Shown: positions 45,384-54,949, counted from the stretch's first letter. The stretch: 64,000 nucleotides of DNA from Shimia haliotis (GCF_900114415.1 NZ_FOSZ01000001.1:558001-622000); one strand, 5' to 3'. Notes: generated from the letters alone by a model not told the origin. Numbers and translations are program-made.

Positions 45384-46688
45384 TTACCGACCAAACACCA
45401 GATCCGCGCGCAATCCGCCCAAACGCTCGCTGTCGCGCAGGCGCAGCACGCCGCCGTGGGCGCGCGCGACATCTGCAGCAATGGACAGGCCCAATCCAAC
45501 GCCCGGACCTTGGTTCTGATTTCGGGCGCTATCGAGGCGGGCGAAGGGTTTCACGGCCTGCTCGCGGTCCGCTTTGGCGATGCCGGGTCCATCGTCCTCA
45601 ACGCGGATGCGGACTGATTTTTCGGTGATGCGCAGGGACACTTCGGCATAAGTGCCATAGCGAACGGCGTTGCCGATGAGGTTCTCTACCGCGCGGCGCA
45701 CGGTGCCGGCGCTGATGGAAAAGCTGCCGTCACCTTCGATTTTGTGAAGGGTCACGTTCTGGCCAGCACGGGAACAGCCGTCGACCACCTCGCGCACAAA
45801 GGACGCTGCATCCACATCCGCGTGCTCGGTTTCAAAATCGGTGCGCGCGTAGTCGAGAAAGGCGTCGATCATGCGCTGCATTTCCTCGACGTCCTGCTCA
45901 AGTTCAACACGTTCGTCGTCTTCCAACATGGAAAGGCTGAGTTTCATGCGGGTCAGGGGGGTGCGCAGATCGTGACTTACACCCGACAACATGAGCGTAC
46001 GCTGTTCAAAGTAGCGTTCGATCCGGTTGCGCATATCCAGAAAGGCGTTTCCGGCGGCACGGACTTCGACAGCGCCGCCAGGGCTATAGGGGACGCTGCG
46101 TCCGCGGCCGAATGCCTCTGCGGCTTTGGCGAGGCGTTTGATCGGGCGCAGTTGATTGCGCATGTAAGCATAGGCGATCACGGTCAGAACAAAGCCGAAG
46201 AAAATCATCGTAACAAAGGGCTGGTGAACATTGGCTGGAGAAACACGGCGGCGGTCAAACGTGACAGTCACCGGTGCTGTGTCCAGTTGCAGATGAAGCG
46301 TCACAATACGGTCATCACGCAGATGAAGCGCTGTCATGGTCGGGATTTCTTTGCGCAGAACGCGGCCGATGATCAGGCCGGAAAAATCATACCAAAGGCG
46401 GGTGTCGGTGTGAGACAGGCTGTCTGGTTTGGACACGGTGATGTCTAGATTCGAAAGAACCCGGTCGAGGCTGTCGGCAGTGGGCGTCGGATCGTTCAAC
46501 AGGTCGATCACCAGCTGAACCTCGCGGGCGGCGGCGGTCGACATTTGTTGTGTCACGCCTTCAAAATGGCGGCGGAACAGCTGGAAAGACACAGCCACCT
46601 GCAACAAAAGCACGGGCAGAATGATGATTAACGCTGCGCGCGCATAGATGCCGCGGGGCATATAGGGTTTGAGCCACTTGAAAGACAT
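45384..46688 (-). CDS. EnvZ-like sensor histidine kinase, unpaired in this window
   Basis: 434-aa transmembrane kinase. Helices at about 17-39 and 160-180 flank a periplasmic sensor of ~120 residues; HAMP from about 180; H-box MLSGVSHDLRTPLTRMKL with the phospho-His near residue 244; N-box ENLIGNAVRYG near 350; G1 DDGPGI and G2 GVGLGLSIA follow. Start 46688 (MSFKWLKPYMPRGI) is chosen. No response regulator is adjacent: a 39-bp gap separates it from the divergent MBL gene, and a tRNA lies downstream. OmpR-type partner inferred. Confidence 0.92.
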   Translation of the reverse strand: MSFKWLKPYMPRGIYARAALIIILPVLLLQVAVSFQLFRRHFEGVTQQMSTAAAREVQLVIDLLNDPTPTADSLDRVLSNLDITVSKPDSLSHTDTRLWYDFSGLIIGRVLRKEIPTMTALHLRDDRIVTLHLQLDTAPVTVTFDRRRVSPANVHQPFVTMIFFGFVLTVIAYAYMRNQLRPIKRLAKAAEAFGRGRSVPYSPGGAVEVRAAGNAFLDMRNRIERYFEQRTLMLSGVSHDLRTPLTRMKLSLSMLEDDERVELEQDVEEMQRMIDAFLDYARTDFETEHADVDAASFVREVVDGCSRAGQNVTLHKIEGDGSFSISAGTVRRAVENLIGNAVRYGTYAEVSLRITEKSVRIRVEDDGPGIAKADREQAVKPFARLDSARNQNQGPGVGLGLSIAADVARAHGGVLRLRDSERLGGLRADLVFGR

Positions 46689-46727
46689 GGCTAAACCTTG
46701 CCGTGACTGCATCGGGAAGGGAAGAGC

Positions 46728-47642
46728 ATGGACGCGGAAATTCTGGCATTTGACCCGAAGGTTGGGGACGCAGAGGTTTTGGACACCGGATTGCGCCGTG
46801 TGTTGGCACCCAATCCCTCGCCAATGACGTTTCGCGGCACCAACACCTATGTTCTGGGCGAGCGCGGGTTGTGTGTGATTGACCCCGGCCCTGATTCCGA
46901 CGCGCATCTTGAGGCGATTCTGGATGCGGTGGGTGCGGGCCAAAGGATCACCCATGTCGTTGTGACCCATGCCCATGTGGACCATTCTCCGCTTGCGGCG
47001 CGATTGGCAGCTGCCGTGGGGTGCCAGGTCTGGGCGTTTGGCGGCCCGCAAGCCGGTCGCAGCGCGGTGATGGCGGATCTGGCTGCGCGGGGCATGGCTG
47101 GCGGAGGAGAGGGCGTGGATACCTCATTTGTGCCGGATGTGGTGGTGGCTGAAGGCGATGTGATTGACGGTGATGGCTGGGCGCTTGAGGTCATTCACAC
47201 ACCTGGCCATTTCGGCAACCACATTGCTTTAGCTTGGGGAGATGCCTGTTTTGTCGGGGATCACGTCATGGGGTGGGCCAGTTCTCTGGTGTCGCCGCCA
47301 GACGGGGATTTGACAGATTTCATGGACAGTTGCGCGAAACTGAGCGCGCGGGACTGGCGGGTGTTTCATGCGGGCCACGGCGCGCCGATTGAAAACCCGC
47401 AACAGCGTTTGGACTGGCTGGTGTCTCATCGTCTTGGGCGGGAGGCAGAGATTCTGGATGCCCTGACGAAAGGATCAGCCACCGCAGAAGGTTTGGCGCG
47501 GCAAATCTATACGGAAACGCCTGAGGTGTTGTTGCCCGCAGCAACACGCAATGTTTTTGCTCATTTGGTTGATTTAGCAGGAAAAAACAAATCTTCACCT
47601 GTCGGTGAGATGCACGCGGAAGCGGTTTTTGAGCGCCGGTGA
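46728..47642 (+). CDS. MBL-fold metallo-hydrolase (LACTB2-like)
   Basis: 304-aa zinc hydrolase. Metal motif THAHVDHSPL near residue 83 (HxHxDH), TPGHFGNH near 154, GDHVMGW near 178 and HAGHG near 211, followed by a C-terminal winged-helix-like region (from about 235), the layout of LACTB2/RNase-like MBL proteins. Substrate could be RNA or a small thioester. The gene is divergent from the histidine kinase. Confidence 0.88.
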   Translation: MDAEILAFDPKVGDAEVLDTGLRRVLAPNPSPMTFRGTNTYVLGERGLCVIDPGPDSDAHLEAILDAVGAGQRITHVVVTHAHVDHSPLAARLAAAVGCQVWAFGGPQAGRSAVMADLAARGMAGGGEGVDTSFVPDVVVAEGDVIDGDGWALEVIHTPGHFGNHIALAWGDACFVGDHVMGWASSLVSPPDGDLTDFMDSCAKLSARDWRVFHAGHGAPIENPQQRLDWLVSHRLGREAEILDALTKGSATAEGLARQIYTETPEVLLPAATRNVFAHLVDLAGKNKSSPVGEMHAEAVFERR

Positions 47643-47683
47643 CAGATTTTTTGCCGAAAAGTGAAAAACTTGAAAAAAGGCTC

Positions 47684-47712
47684 TGGACGTCCCCGAACAC
47701 CGTGGCTATACA
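47684..47712 (+). promoter_or_regulatory. Sigma-70-type promoter for tRNA-Asn
   Basis: TGGACG at 47684-47689, a 17-bp spacer and TATACA at 47707-47712, about 42 bp before the mature tRNA start. Confidence 0.6.
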
Positions 47713-47754
47713 GCGCCACATCTTCAGAAACACAGTGCTTCTGAGATAAGATGT

Positions 47755-47829
47755 TCCGGCGTAGCTCAGCGGTAGAGCAGTTGACTGTTAATCAATTGGT
47801 CGTAGGTTCGATCCCTACCGCCGGAGCCA
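47755..47829 (+). tRNA. tRNA-Asn (anticodon GTT)
   Basis: 75-nt tRNA with CCA. Acceptor TCCGGCG pairs with CGCCGGA; anticodon stem GTTGA/TCAAT closes loop CTGTTAA, giving GTT. T arm GTAGG-TTCGATC-CCTAC. Confidence 0.97.
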
Positions 47830-47832
47830 TAA

Positions 47833-47868
47833 AAAGCCCTTAAGTCGTAAAGACTTGAGGGCTTTTTT
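47833..47868 (+). terminator. Rho-independent terminator of tRNA-Asn
   Basis: A stem of about 13 bp (AAGCCCTTAAGTC with GACTTGAGGGCTT, one G-T/A-C irregularity) closes on GTAAA and ends in six T, immediately after the tRNA. Confidence 0.9.
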
Positions 47869-47997
47869 GCTTTTGGCACCTTTTGGCTTTTCTCACGCTC
47901 TTGCCAATTCTTAATGTGACGTCGCGAAATGAGCTTTGCGTGGTCCGTGCATCATCGCGCATGATCGTGAGGCCGTTTGAGCGCGAGGAGGGGCACC

Positions 47998-49770
47998 GTG
48001 AAAACAATCAAATCAGACAATCCAGCCATTGTGAGTGACGTGCGCGTCGCGGAGGGCGACGAGATTGCAAAAGGCGCGGTGCTGGTTGTGACGGAACTGA
48101 TGAAGATGCAGCATGAAATTCGCGCGACAGAAAGCGGCGTTGTGGCGGCCGTGCATGTGACGGCTGGACAGGAACTCGCCGAGGGCGACCGCCTGGTGAC
48201 GTATTCGCCGCAATCCGTGACGCAATCTGCTGTGAACACCAAAGAGACAGAGGCGCGGCCTGAGTTCGCTGAGTATGAGGCGCGGCGGGCATTGCTCGAG
48301 GATGGCGCGCGTCCGGAGGCCGTGGCGCGGCGTCACGCGGCGGGACTGCGGACGGCGCGGGAAAACATCGACGATCTTTTTGATGCGGGTAGTTTTACCG
48401 AATACGGCGGCTTCGCGGTTGCCGCCCAGCGCAGCAAGCGACCGCTTGATCAACTGCAAAGCCGGACCCAAGGGGACGGTATCATTTGCGGCACGGGCCT
48501 TGTGAACGGGCGGCCTGTGGCGGCGATGGCGGTGGATTACACCGTGTTGGCGGGCACCCAGGGTTACAATCACCATCGCAAGATGGACCGGCTTATCGCG
48601 GTGGCCAAGGAGGGGGAGCTGCCGATCGTGCTTTTTGCCGAGGGCGGCGGTGGCCGACCGAACGATTGTGACGTGGCGGGCATGATGGTGGCAGGGTTGA
48701 ATGTGCCTTCGTTTCGGCATTTTGCGGCGCACAAGGGGCCAAAAATTGGGATCGTGACGGGGCTGTGTTTTGCGGGAAACGCCGCGTTGTTTGGAGTGTG
48801 TGATGTGCGCATCGCCACAACCAACAGTTGGATCGGAATGGGTGGTCCGGCGATGATTGAGGGCGGTGGGCTTGGCGTTGTAGATGCGCGTGAGATCGGG
48901 CCATCGGAGGTGCAGGTTGCCAACGGTGTGATTGATCACCTGACGCAGGATGAGGAAGGCGCAGTGGCCGTCGCAAAAACCCTGTTGGGGCTGCATGACG
49001 CTTCAGGTGATGTTGATCCGTCAGGTGAGGCGCCGCGCACTGTTGTCCCAGCGGACCGCACGCGTGCTTATGACATGCGAGATGCAGTTGCGACCTTGGT
49101 GGACGCTGACAGTTTTCTGGAACTGCGGCGGGGATTTGGCACCGGCATGATCACGGGGTTTGCGCGCGTACATGGACGTGCGGTTGGGGTTCTGGCGAAT
49201 AATCCGCTTCATATTGGTGGAGCGATTGATGCGGCGGCCGCTGACAAAGGCGCGCGGTTTCTACAACTGTGTGATGCTTGGGGGCTTGCGGTGGTGACGC
49301 TGTGCGACACGCCGGGGTTCATGGTGGGACCGGAGATCGAGCAAACCGGACAGGTGGCGCATGTGTCGCGCCTATTCCTTGCAGGAGCGCATTTTTCGCA
49401 ACCGATGGTCACAGTGATTTTGCGAAAAGCCTATGGGCTGGGCGCCATGGCAATGGCGGGTGGCGGATTTGACCGGCCGAACCTGTGTTGCGCTTGGCCG
49501 ACAGGCGAGGTCGGGGCGATGGGGCTTGAGGGGGCGGTGCGTCTTGGGCATCGGGACCATCTGGCGGCGATTGAGGATCCAGCGGAGCGCGAGGCGGAAT
49601 ATCAGCGATTGGTGGCCAAGTTGTATGAGAACGGCAAGGCTCTCAATGCGGCAAGTTTGCTAGAGTTTGACACGGTTATTGATCCGGCGGACACACGTGC
49701 AGAAATCACACGGGTTTTTGCGGTGGCTGGGCCCGCTGAGCCGTCGGGGCGCTATGTAGATGCTTGGTAG
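47998..49770 (+). CDS. Biotinyl domain-carboxyltransferase fusion (acyl-CoA carboxylase BCCP-CT)
   Basis: 590-aa protein. Residues 1-70 form a biotinyl/lipoyl-attachment barrel with the biotin Lys in ELMKMQ (the usual motif has Ala before Met). From about 90 onward there are two crotonase-like carboxyltransferase lobes (GTQGYNHHRKMDRLI, EGGGGRPND, MGGPAMIEGGG; then NNPLHIGGAIDAAAADKGARFLQLCD and CDTPGFMVGPEIE). GTG start at 47998 follows GAGGAGG by 6 nt, a strong ribosome site. Order matches the C-terminal half of single-chain long-chain acyl-CoA carboxylases, but no biotin carboxylase is present nearby. Confidence 0.87.
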   Translation: MKTIKSDNPAIVSDVRVAEGDEIAKGAVLVVTELMKMQHEIRATESGVVAAVHVTAGQELAEGDRLVTYSPQSVTQSAVNTKETEARPEFAEYEARRALLEDGARPEAVARRHAAGLRTARENIDDLFDAGSFTEYGGFAVAAQRSKRPLDQLQSRTQGDGIICGTGLVNGRPVAAMAVDYTVLAGTQGYNHHRKMDRLIAVAKEGELPIVLFAEGGGGRPNDCDVAGMMVAGLNVPSFRHFAAHKGPKIGIVTGLCFAGNAALFGVCDVRIATTNSWIGMGGPAMIEGGGLGVVDAREIGPSEVQVANGVIDHLTQDEEGAVAVAKTLLGLHDASGDVDPSGEAPRTVVPADRTRAYDMRDAVATLVDADSFLELRRGFGTGMITGFARVHGRAVGVLANNPLHIGGAIDAAAADKGARFLQLCDAWGLAVVTLCDTPGFMVGPEIEQTGQVAHVSRLFLAGAHFSQPMVTVILRKAYGLGAMAMAGGGFDRPNLCCAWPTGEVGAMGLEGAVRLGHRDHLAAIEDPAEREAEYQRLVAKLYENGKALNAASLLEFDTVIDPADTRAEITRVFAVAGPAEPSGRYVDAW

Positions 49771-49943
49771 GGGGCATGCGCCGCTGTGAGCGGCAGTGTC
49801 GGCAATCTATCGCCGCGTTGACCTCATGCGGTTGCATGGGTCATGCTTCCGGCAATACTTAAATTGCCTTGGCCGCGACGGAAGTCATCCGCATCGCCGT
49901 ATAATGCCAATTGCCTGCTCACCCAGATCCGATAGGTCCTCGT

Positions 49944-51311
49944 ATGAATCTCCGCCCGTTGATGATTGTCCCGCCCCTTGCGTTTGCAGTTGGCGGGTTT
50001 CTTTGGATGACGCAGGAGCGCGCGCAGGATGTGACGCGTTCAGGAGAGGCCGCGCTTGCGGTGCGGGTCATGGAAATCGCGCCGCGCTCTGTGGTGGCGG
50101 AGGTGACGGGATACGGTCACGTAACGCCGGAACATGAATGGTCAGCGGTGGCTGAGGTTCAGGGGCGGGTCGATGCGATTCCAGGATCGCTTGCAGAAGG
50201 AAGCGTCGTCGAAAAGGATGCTGTGCTGATTGCGATTGATGTCACGGACCACGAACTGTCCCGTCAGAAGGCCGAAGCGAACATTACGGCAGTCGAGGCG
50301 CAGCTTCGCGAAATCGCACGCCAAGAGCAAAATACCAAACGCTCGCTTGAGTTGGAACAGCAGACACTTGAGGTGGCACGAGCAGAATTCGAACGGATTT
50401 CAGAACTGGTGGAGCGCGGCGCTTCCACTCAGGCGACGCTGGACACCGTACAGAAAACCCTGTTGTCGCAAAGCAATGCGGTTCTGAGTTTGGAGAATGC
50501 GTTGGCGCTTTATCCTTCGCAAACGGACAGTTTGCAGGCCACATTGGCGGTGCGCCAGTCCGAGTTGCGCGAAGCCGAGCGGGCGATCGAGAAAGCCACA
50601 ATCCGTGCGCCATTTAAGGGGCGGGTGTCCCAAATCAACGTTGAGGTCGGGCAGTTCGCACGCGCGGGCGACACATTGCTGACTTTGGATGACACGTCCG
50701 CGGTAGAAGTCATTGCTGAAATACAGCCATCTGCCTTTGTCCCGATTTTCACTGCCGCGCGTGAGGTGATGACGATGGACAGCAACGAAAACGGCGGACG
50801 GTTTGATACCTCCAGAGCGGTGGAATTCCTGAGCGCGGCGGAAGTGTCGGCGGAGGTTCGGCTTTCGATTGGCGGGTACGAAATGCGCTGGCCGGCAGAG
50901 CTGGTGCGGATGCGGGGCACGCTGGACAAGGAAACGTCGACCATCGGCATGGTCGTTCGGGTGAAGGATCCGACGATAGGGGACGCGGAAATGCGGCGGG
51001 CGCGGCTGGACAGCGGGGCATTTGCCGCTGTGGATTTCCGCACCAAACCAATTCCGGAGACCATCGTCGTGCCGAGAACCGCTGTGCGCTATGACGACGA
51101 GGGGGGCACGTTTGTCTATGTCGCGGACCAAGACAACCGTCTGGCGGCAGTGGATGTGCGTACCGGGCCTGCCATCAGCGGGGATGTTCTGATCCTTGGA
51201 GGGCTGTCTACGGGGGACCGGCTTGTGTTAAGTGAGCCGTCGCCACCGGTGATCGGCATGGCGCTGGACCCGATAGTGGTGCCTGCGACCGCTGACACCG
51301 GAGACCAGTGA
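49944..51311 (+). CDS. RND efflux periplasmic adaptor (membrane fusion protein)
   Basis: 455-aa HlyD/AcrA-type adaptor. N-terminal signal or anchor (residues 1-24), lipoyl-like barrel split around a long alpha-hairpin (about 100-210, rich in Glu/Gln/Ala heptads), and the beta-barrel and membrane-proximal domains. ATIRAPFKGRVSQINVEVGQ near 220 is the family core. Start ATG 49944. Followed 1 bp later by its permease. Confidence 0.9.
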   Translation: MNLRPLMIVPPLAFAVGGFLWMTQERAQDVTRSGEAALAVRVMEIAPRSVVAEVTGYGHVTPEHEWSAVAEVQGRVDAIPGSLAEGSVVEKDAVLIAIDVTDHELSRQKAEANITAVEAQLREIARQEQNTKRSLELEQQTLEVARAEFERISELVERGASTQATLDTVQKTLLSQSNAVLSLENALALYPSQTDSLQATLAVRQSELREAERAIEKATIRAPFKGRVSQINVEVGQFARAGDTLLTLDDTSAVEVIAEIQPSAFVPIFTAAREVMTMDSNENGGRFDTSRAVEFLSAAEVSAEVRLSIGGYEMRWPAELVRMRGTLDKETSTIGMVVRVKDPTIGDAEMRRARLDSGAFAAVDFRTKPIPETIVVPRTAVRYDDEGGTFVYVADQDNRLAAVDVRTGPAISGDVLILGGLSTGDRLVLSEPSPPVIGMALDPIVVPATADTGDQ

Positions 51312-51312
51312 T

Positions 51313-54300
51313 ATGCTGGAATGGTTTGTGCGCCACCCTGTGGCTTCCAATCTGTTGATGGCGATCATCTGCATTTTGGGCATATCAACAGTTGCAGGCA
51401 TTGAGCGGGAAACATTTCCCGAGATCACACCCAAAAGCGTTCTCGTGTCCGTTGTTTATCCCGGGGCGTCGGCCGTGGACGTCGATGAAGAGATCTGTGT
51501 GCGTCTGGAAGATGCAATCACAGGCACCGACGGGTTGGCCGAATTCGATTGTTTGTCACTTGACGGGCGCGGCTCAGCGACGGTGGAGTTGGAGAACGGC
51601 GGGGACATTCTGCAGTTTTACAACGATGTGTCTTCGGCGGTGTCCGGCATCAACGATTTCCCCAGCGCCGCGGAAACTCCGGCCATTGAACGCGGAGGTA
51701 TGACCGAGCTGATCAACATGGTCGCGGTGTCCGGGATCAACGGCAAAAAGGCCCTGTTGGAATACACCGACGAGTTGGCAAACCGTTTGCAGGCAATTTC
51801 CGGCGTGACGGAGGCCACGGTGTCAGGGCTTACCGACCGAGAGTTGCGCGTGACCTTTGATCAGGAGGCCTTGAGACGCTACGGGCTGTCCTCACAGGAC
51901 GTTGTGGACGCGATCAATGCGCGCTCTTTGCAGCAGCCTCTAGGCGATGTGCGCACAAGCGAAAAAAGCCTTGTATTGCGTTATGCGGACGTGCGCCGGT
52001 CGGTACATAGTCTTGAGGATCTGATTGTCCTGCAAAACCAGAATGGCGGTATCGTGCGGTTGCGCGATCTCGCCACCGCCCGCTTTGTCGATAGTGACGA
52101 GGACATTCAGAGCTTCATTGACGACTCTCCCACCGCGATCATCCAGATCATGAAGGCCAGCGATGGCGACTCGATCACGATTTTCCAGCAGGTGGAGGCA
52201 ATTCTCGAAGAAGAGCGGGCCAAATATCCCGCGCCCTTCAAGCTGACGGTGATCAACAATCTGACGGAAATCGTCGAAGAACGCCTGTCACTCATTCTGG
52301 GCAACACTGCCAAAGGATTGGTGATGGTGTTTGCAGTGATGTGGCTGTTTTTCACCCTCAAGGAAGCGCTGTGGATTTCGGCGGCTTTGCCGGTGTCGTT
52401 CCTTGGCGGGCTTTATTTGATGAACATGTTCGGTCTGACCATCAACATGATGACCTTGATCGCGCTGTTGATGGCGGTTGGGTTGATCATGGACGATTCC
52501 ATTGTCATTGCCGAAAACATTGACAAATGGCGCAGCCGTGTCGGGCCTCGCGAGGCTGCTTGGAGAGGCACTAAGGAAATCATGCCGGGGGTCTTGTCGT
52601 CTTTTCTGACGACGGCCTGTGTGTTTGGGCCGCTGATGTTTCTGGAGGGCGATTTTGGGGAAATCCTGCGCTATGTGCCGATGGTGTTGTTGTTGACGCT
52701 TGCGCTGTCGCTTGTGGAGGGGTTTTTGATCCTGCCGCATCACCTGAGCCACCCCAGCAAATCGGTTTCAAAAGATCCCGAGTCGCGACCGGCTGCCAGA
52801 GCTTTGGCGGTGGTGCGCGAGCGGGTGGTGATACCGGTTGCGGCGTTTCTGGCGCGGGTGCGGTATTTGACCGTCGGCACCGTGATCGGGGCGTTGATCC
52901 TGTCCATCGGCTTGATTGTTTCGGGACAAATCAAAGTGGTCGGGTTTCCGGAAATCGAAGGCGACACGATTGAGGCCAAGCTGGCGCTTACCTCTGGCAT
53001 CAGTCAGGAGCGCACCATTGATAGCGTGGAGCAGATATTGGCGGCGTTGGAGGTTGTCGACGCGCGGTTTTCAGAAAATACCGTCGAGCAGCAGCCCTTG
53101 GTTGAGCGTGTTCTGGTGCGATATGGCGCCAACAGCAACGTGAAAGACAACGGCTCCAATACTGCGACCGTCACTGTCGATTTGCTGGCCGCCGCCCAGC
53201 GCAACGCGAGCTCGGAAGAGATTTTGCGGGCGTGGCGCATGGAAACCGGAAACCTGCCCGACATGCTACAGTTGAGCTTCCGGCAGGCGGAAATGGGACC
53301 GGGCGGCAATGATATTGACATCGACATCGCGGGGCGCAATCCGGCCGAGGTCGAGGCGGCGACCACAGAATTGCTGACACGGTTGCGGTCCCGCACGGAC
53401 GTGAAGGAGGCTTATAGCGATCTTTATGGCGGGCGGCAGGAAGTGAACCTGACGTTGACCGAATACGGCTATTCGGTCGGGCTGACGCCGCAGGCCTTGG
53501 CGACGCAGTTGCGTCAAGCCTTTGAAGGTGCGGAAACCGACAAGTTCCACATTGGTGCCTCAAGCGTGAAAGTGCAGGTACAGCTTGGCGATACGATCTC
53601 GAACCTGACGGAGCTGGAGACTTTTCCGGTGACAGTTGGCGACGGCAAGCACGCGGCGTTGATTGCGGTGGCCGATATGAACCTGGCGGCTTCTTATCCG
53701 ACGTTGACCCGCAAGGATCGGCGCATTGTGGCCAATGTTGTAGGTCAGATTGACCGCGAGGCCACGACCTCGGTGGAGATTGGCAATTTTGTGATGAATG
53801 AGGTCGCGCCGGACCTGAAGGCGGATTTCCCAGATGTCACGGTGTCAATTGGCGGCGCCTCGGAAGAACAGCAGAAATCGCAGGCCTCAATCATGTCCAA
53901 GCTGATGCTTGGGCTGGTGGGTGTCTATATGGTGCTGGCATTCCAGTTCCGCAGCTATACGCTGCCGGTTGTGGTGATGCTCTCCATTCCTTTTGCCTTG
54001 ATCGGGACCATTATGGGCCACTGGATCATGGGGCTGGACTTGTCGATGCCGAGCTTTATCGGCTTTGCCTCTCTGGCAGGGATTGTGGTGAACAACGCCA
54101 TCCTGTTCCTGACGTTTTTCCAATCCAACCTGAACGAGGAAAATCACGTTGCAGCCGCCCTGGATGCGGTGCGCGCGCGGTTCCGGCCCGTTCTATTGTC
54201 TACCGGAACCACGATTGCAGGGTTGTTGCCGTTGATAGCGGACGGCAGCCCGCAGGTTCAGACGATGGTGCCGCTGGTGGTCAGCGTGGCCGCGGGTTTG

Positions 54301-54396
54301 GCCGCGTCGATGATCCTTGTGGTGCTGGTGTTGCCGTCCATCCTGAGCATCTATTTCGACATCTTTTCTGTGAAGAAATGGGTGGCGAAGTTTTGA
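51313..54396 (+). CDS. RND-family efflux permease (AcrB/HAE superfamily)
   Basis: 1027-aa inner-membrane proton antiporter. Twelve predicted membrane helices in two sets; first helix at residues 10-30, FLGGLYLMNMFGLTINMMTLIALLMAVGLIMDDSIVI-type TM4 region near 370-405 with the proton-relay acidic pair DD, and GIVVNNAILFLTFFQ near 925 in TM10. Two large periplasmic porter loops. It pairs with the adaptor 1 bp upstream. Neither a TolC-like outer-membrane factor nor a regulator lies next to it. Substrate unknown. Confidence 0.93.
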   Translation: MLEWFVRHPVASNLLMAIICILGISTVAGIERETFPEITPKSVLVSVVYPGASAVDVDEEICVRLEDAITGTDGLAEFDCLSLDGRGSATVELENGGDILQFYNDVSSAVSGINDFPSAAETPAIERGGMTELINMVAVSGINGKKALLEYTDELANRLQAISGVTEATVSGLTDRELRVTFDQEALRRYGLSSQDVVDAINARSLQQPLGDVRTSEKSLVLRYADVRRSVHSLEDLIVLQNQNGGIVRLRDLATARFVDSDEDIQSFIDDSPTAIIQIMKASDGDSITIFQQVEAILEEERAKYPAPFKLTVINNLTEIVEERLSLILGNTAKGLVMVFAVMWLFFTLKEALWISAALPVSFLGGLYLMNMFGLTINMMTLIALLMAVGLIMDDSIVIAENIDKWRSRVGPREAAWRGTKEIMPGVLSSFLTTACVFGPLMFLEGDFGEILRYVPMVLLLTLALSLVEGFLILPHHLSHPSKSVSKDPESRPAARALAVVRERVVIPVAAFLARVRYLTVGTVIGALILSIGLIVSGQIKVVGFPEIEGDTIEAKLALTSGISQERTIDSVEQILAALEVVDARFSENTVEQQPLVERVLVRYGANSNVKDNGSNTATVTVDLLAAAQRNASSEEILRAWRMETGNLPDMLQLSFRQAEMGPGGNDIDIDIAGRNPAEVEAATTELLTRLRSRTDVKEAYSDLYGGRQEVNLTLTEYGYSVGLTPQALATQLRQAFEGAETDKFHIGASSVKVQVQLGDTISNLTELETFPVTVGDGKHAALIAVADMNLAASYPTLTRKDRRIVANVVGQIDREATTSVEIGNFVMNEVAPDLKADFPDVTVSIGGASEEQQKSQASIMSKLMLGLVGVYMVLAFQFRSYTLPVVVMLSIPFALIGTIMGHWIMGLDLSMPSFIGFASLAGIVVNNAILFLTFFQSNLNEENHVAAALDAVRARFRPVLLSTGTTIAGLLPLIADGSPQVQTMVPLVVSVAAGLAASMILVVLVLPSILSIYFDIFSVKKWVAKF

Positions 54397-54429
54397 TGAC
54401 GCCCAACCTTGGAAAGTAAAAGACTATGG

Positions 54430-54889
54430 CTACTTTCGCGCCAGCCGTTTGTCCCACATGAAGGCGGTGATTGGCGATTGCTTTTCAATTTCTTTGTGCG
54501 CCACCCAGCATTTGTTGTCGGGCGCTCCGGGCGCAAAGCTGACACCGTAGGTAGATTCGTACTGCTTTTCGGCAATCGCAACCTGTTCGGCAATCGCGTC
54601 TTTGCCACCTTGGAAATACCGAGCACGGTTCAGTTTGTCTGACATCAAGTCTTTGGAATAGCGGTTGAACTCTACTTCGTCGCAGGTCTCGCTGATGGGG
54701 GCAATAATCGCAATCTGACCGGACAGGACCACAGCCGACGTCTTGTTTGCCCCCTTGTAGGCGGTGGTTTCGATATATTCCCAGACGCTGAGAGTGGGAT
54801 TATGTGCCACCTTGGGTCCAACCGACGGGAGTTGGGGAGACGCACAGGCAGAGAGCAAGTAAAGCCACTGCGGCAAGAGGCGCTTTCAT
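54430..54889 (-). pseudogene. Frameshifted lipoprotein gene, function unknown
   Basis: The body (about 140 residues, to a TAG at 54430) is open in one frame, entered only through TTG at 54876 with the odd start PQWLYLLSACASPQ. In the neighbouring frame ATG 54889 gives MKAPLAAVALLAL and then stops. Joining both frames at the CTCTCT repeat (about 54849-54854) with one more CT unit gives MKAPLAAVALLALSAC, a classical signal peptide with lipobox LSAC. So a 2-bp loss, sequencing error or slippage site breaks the gene. Mature part is Lys/Ala-rich with two further Cys. Convergent with the RND permease. Confidence 0.6.
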
Positions 54890-54949
54890 GGGGTCGTTCT
54901 AAAGATTTAGAGAAAAATTATTTTGTCAAATCGGGCCTGAAAGATCAGG

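Noticed and set aside
47755-47829. Integrated element at tRNA-Asn
   Set aside because: No integrase, no repeated tRNA 3' end downstream, and flanking genes have ordinary composition.
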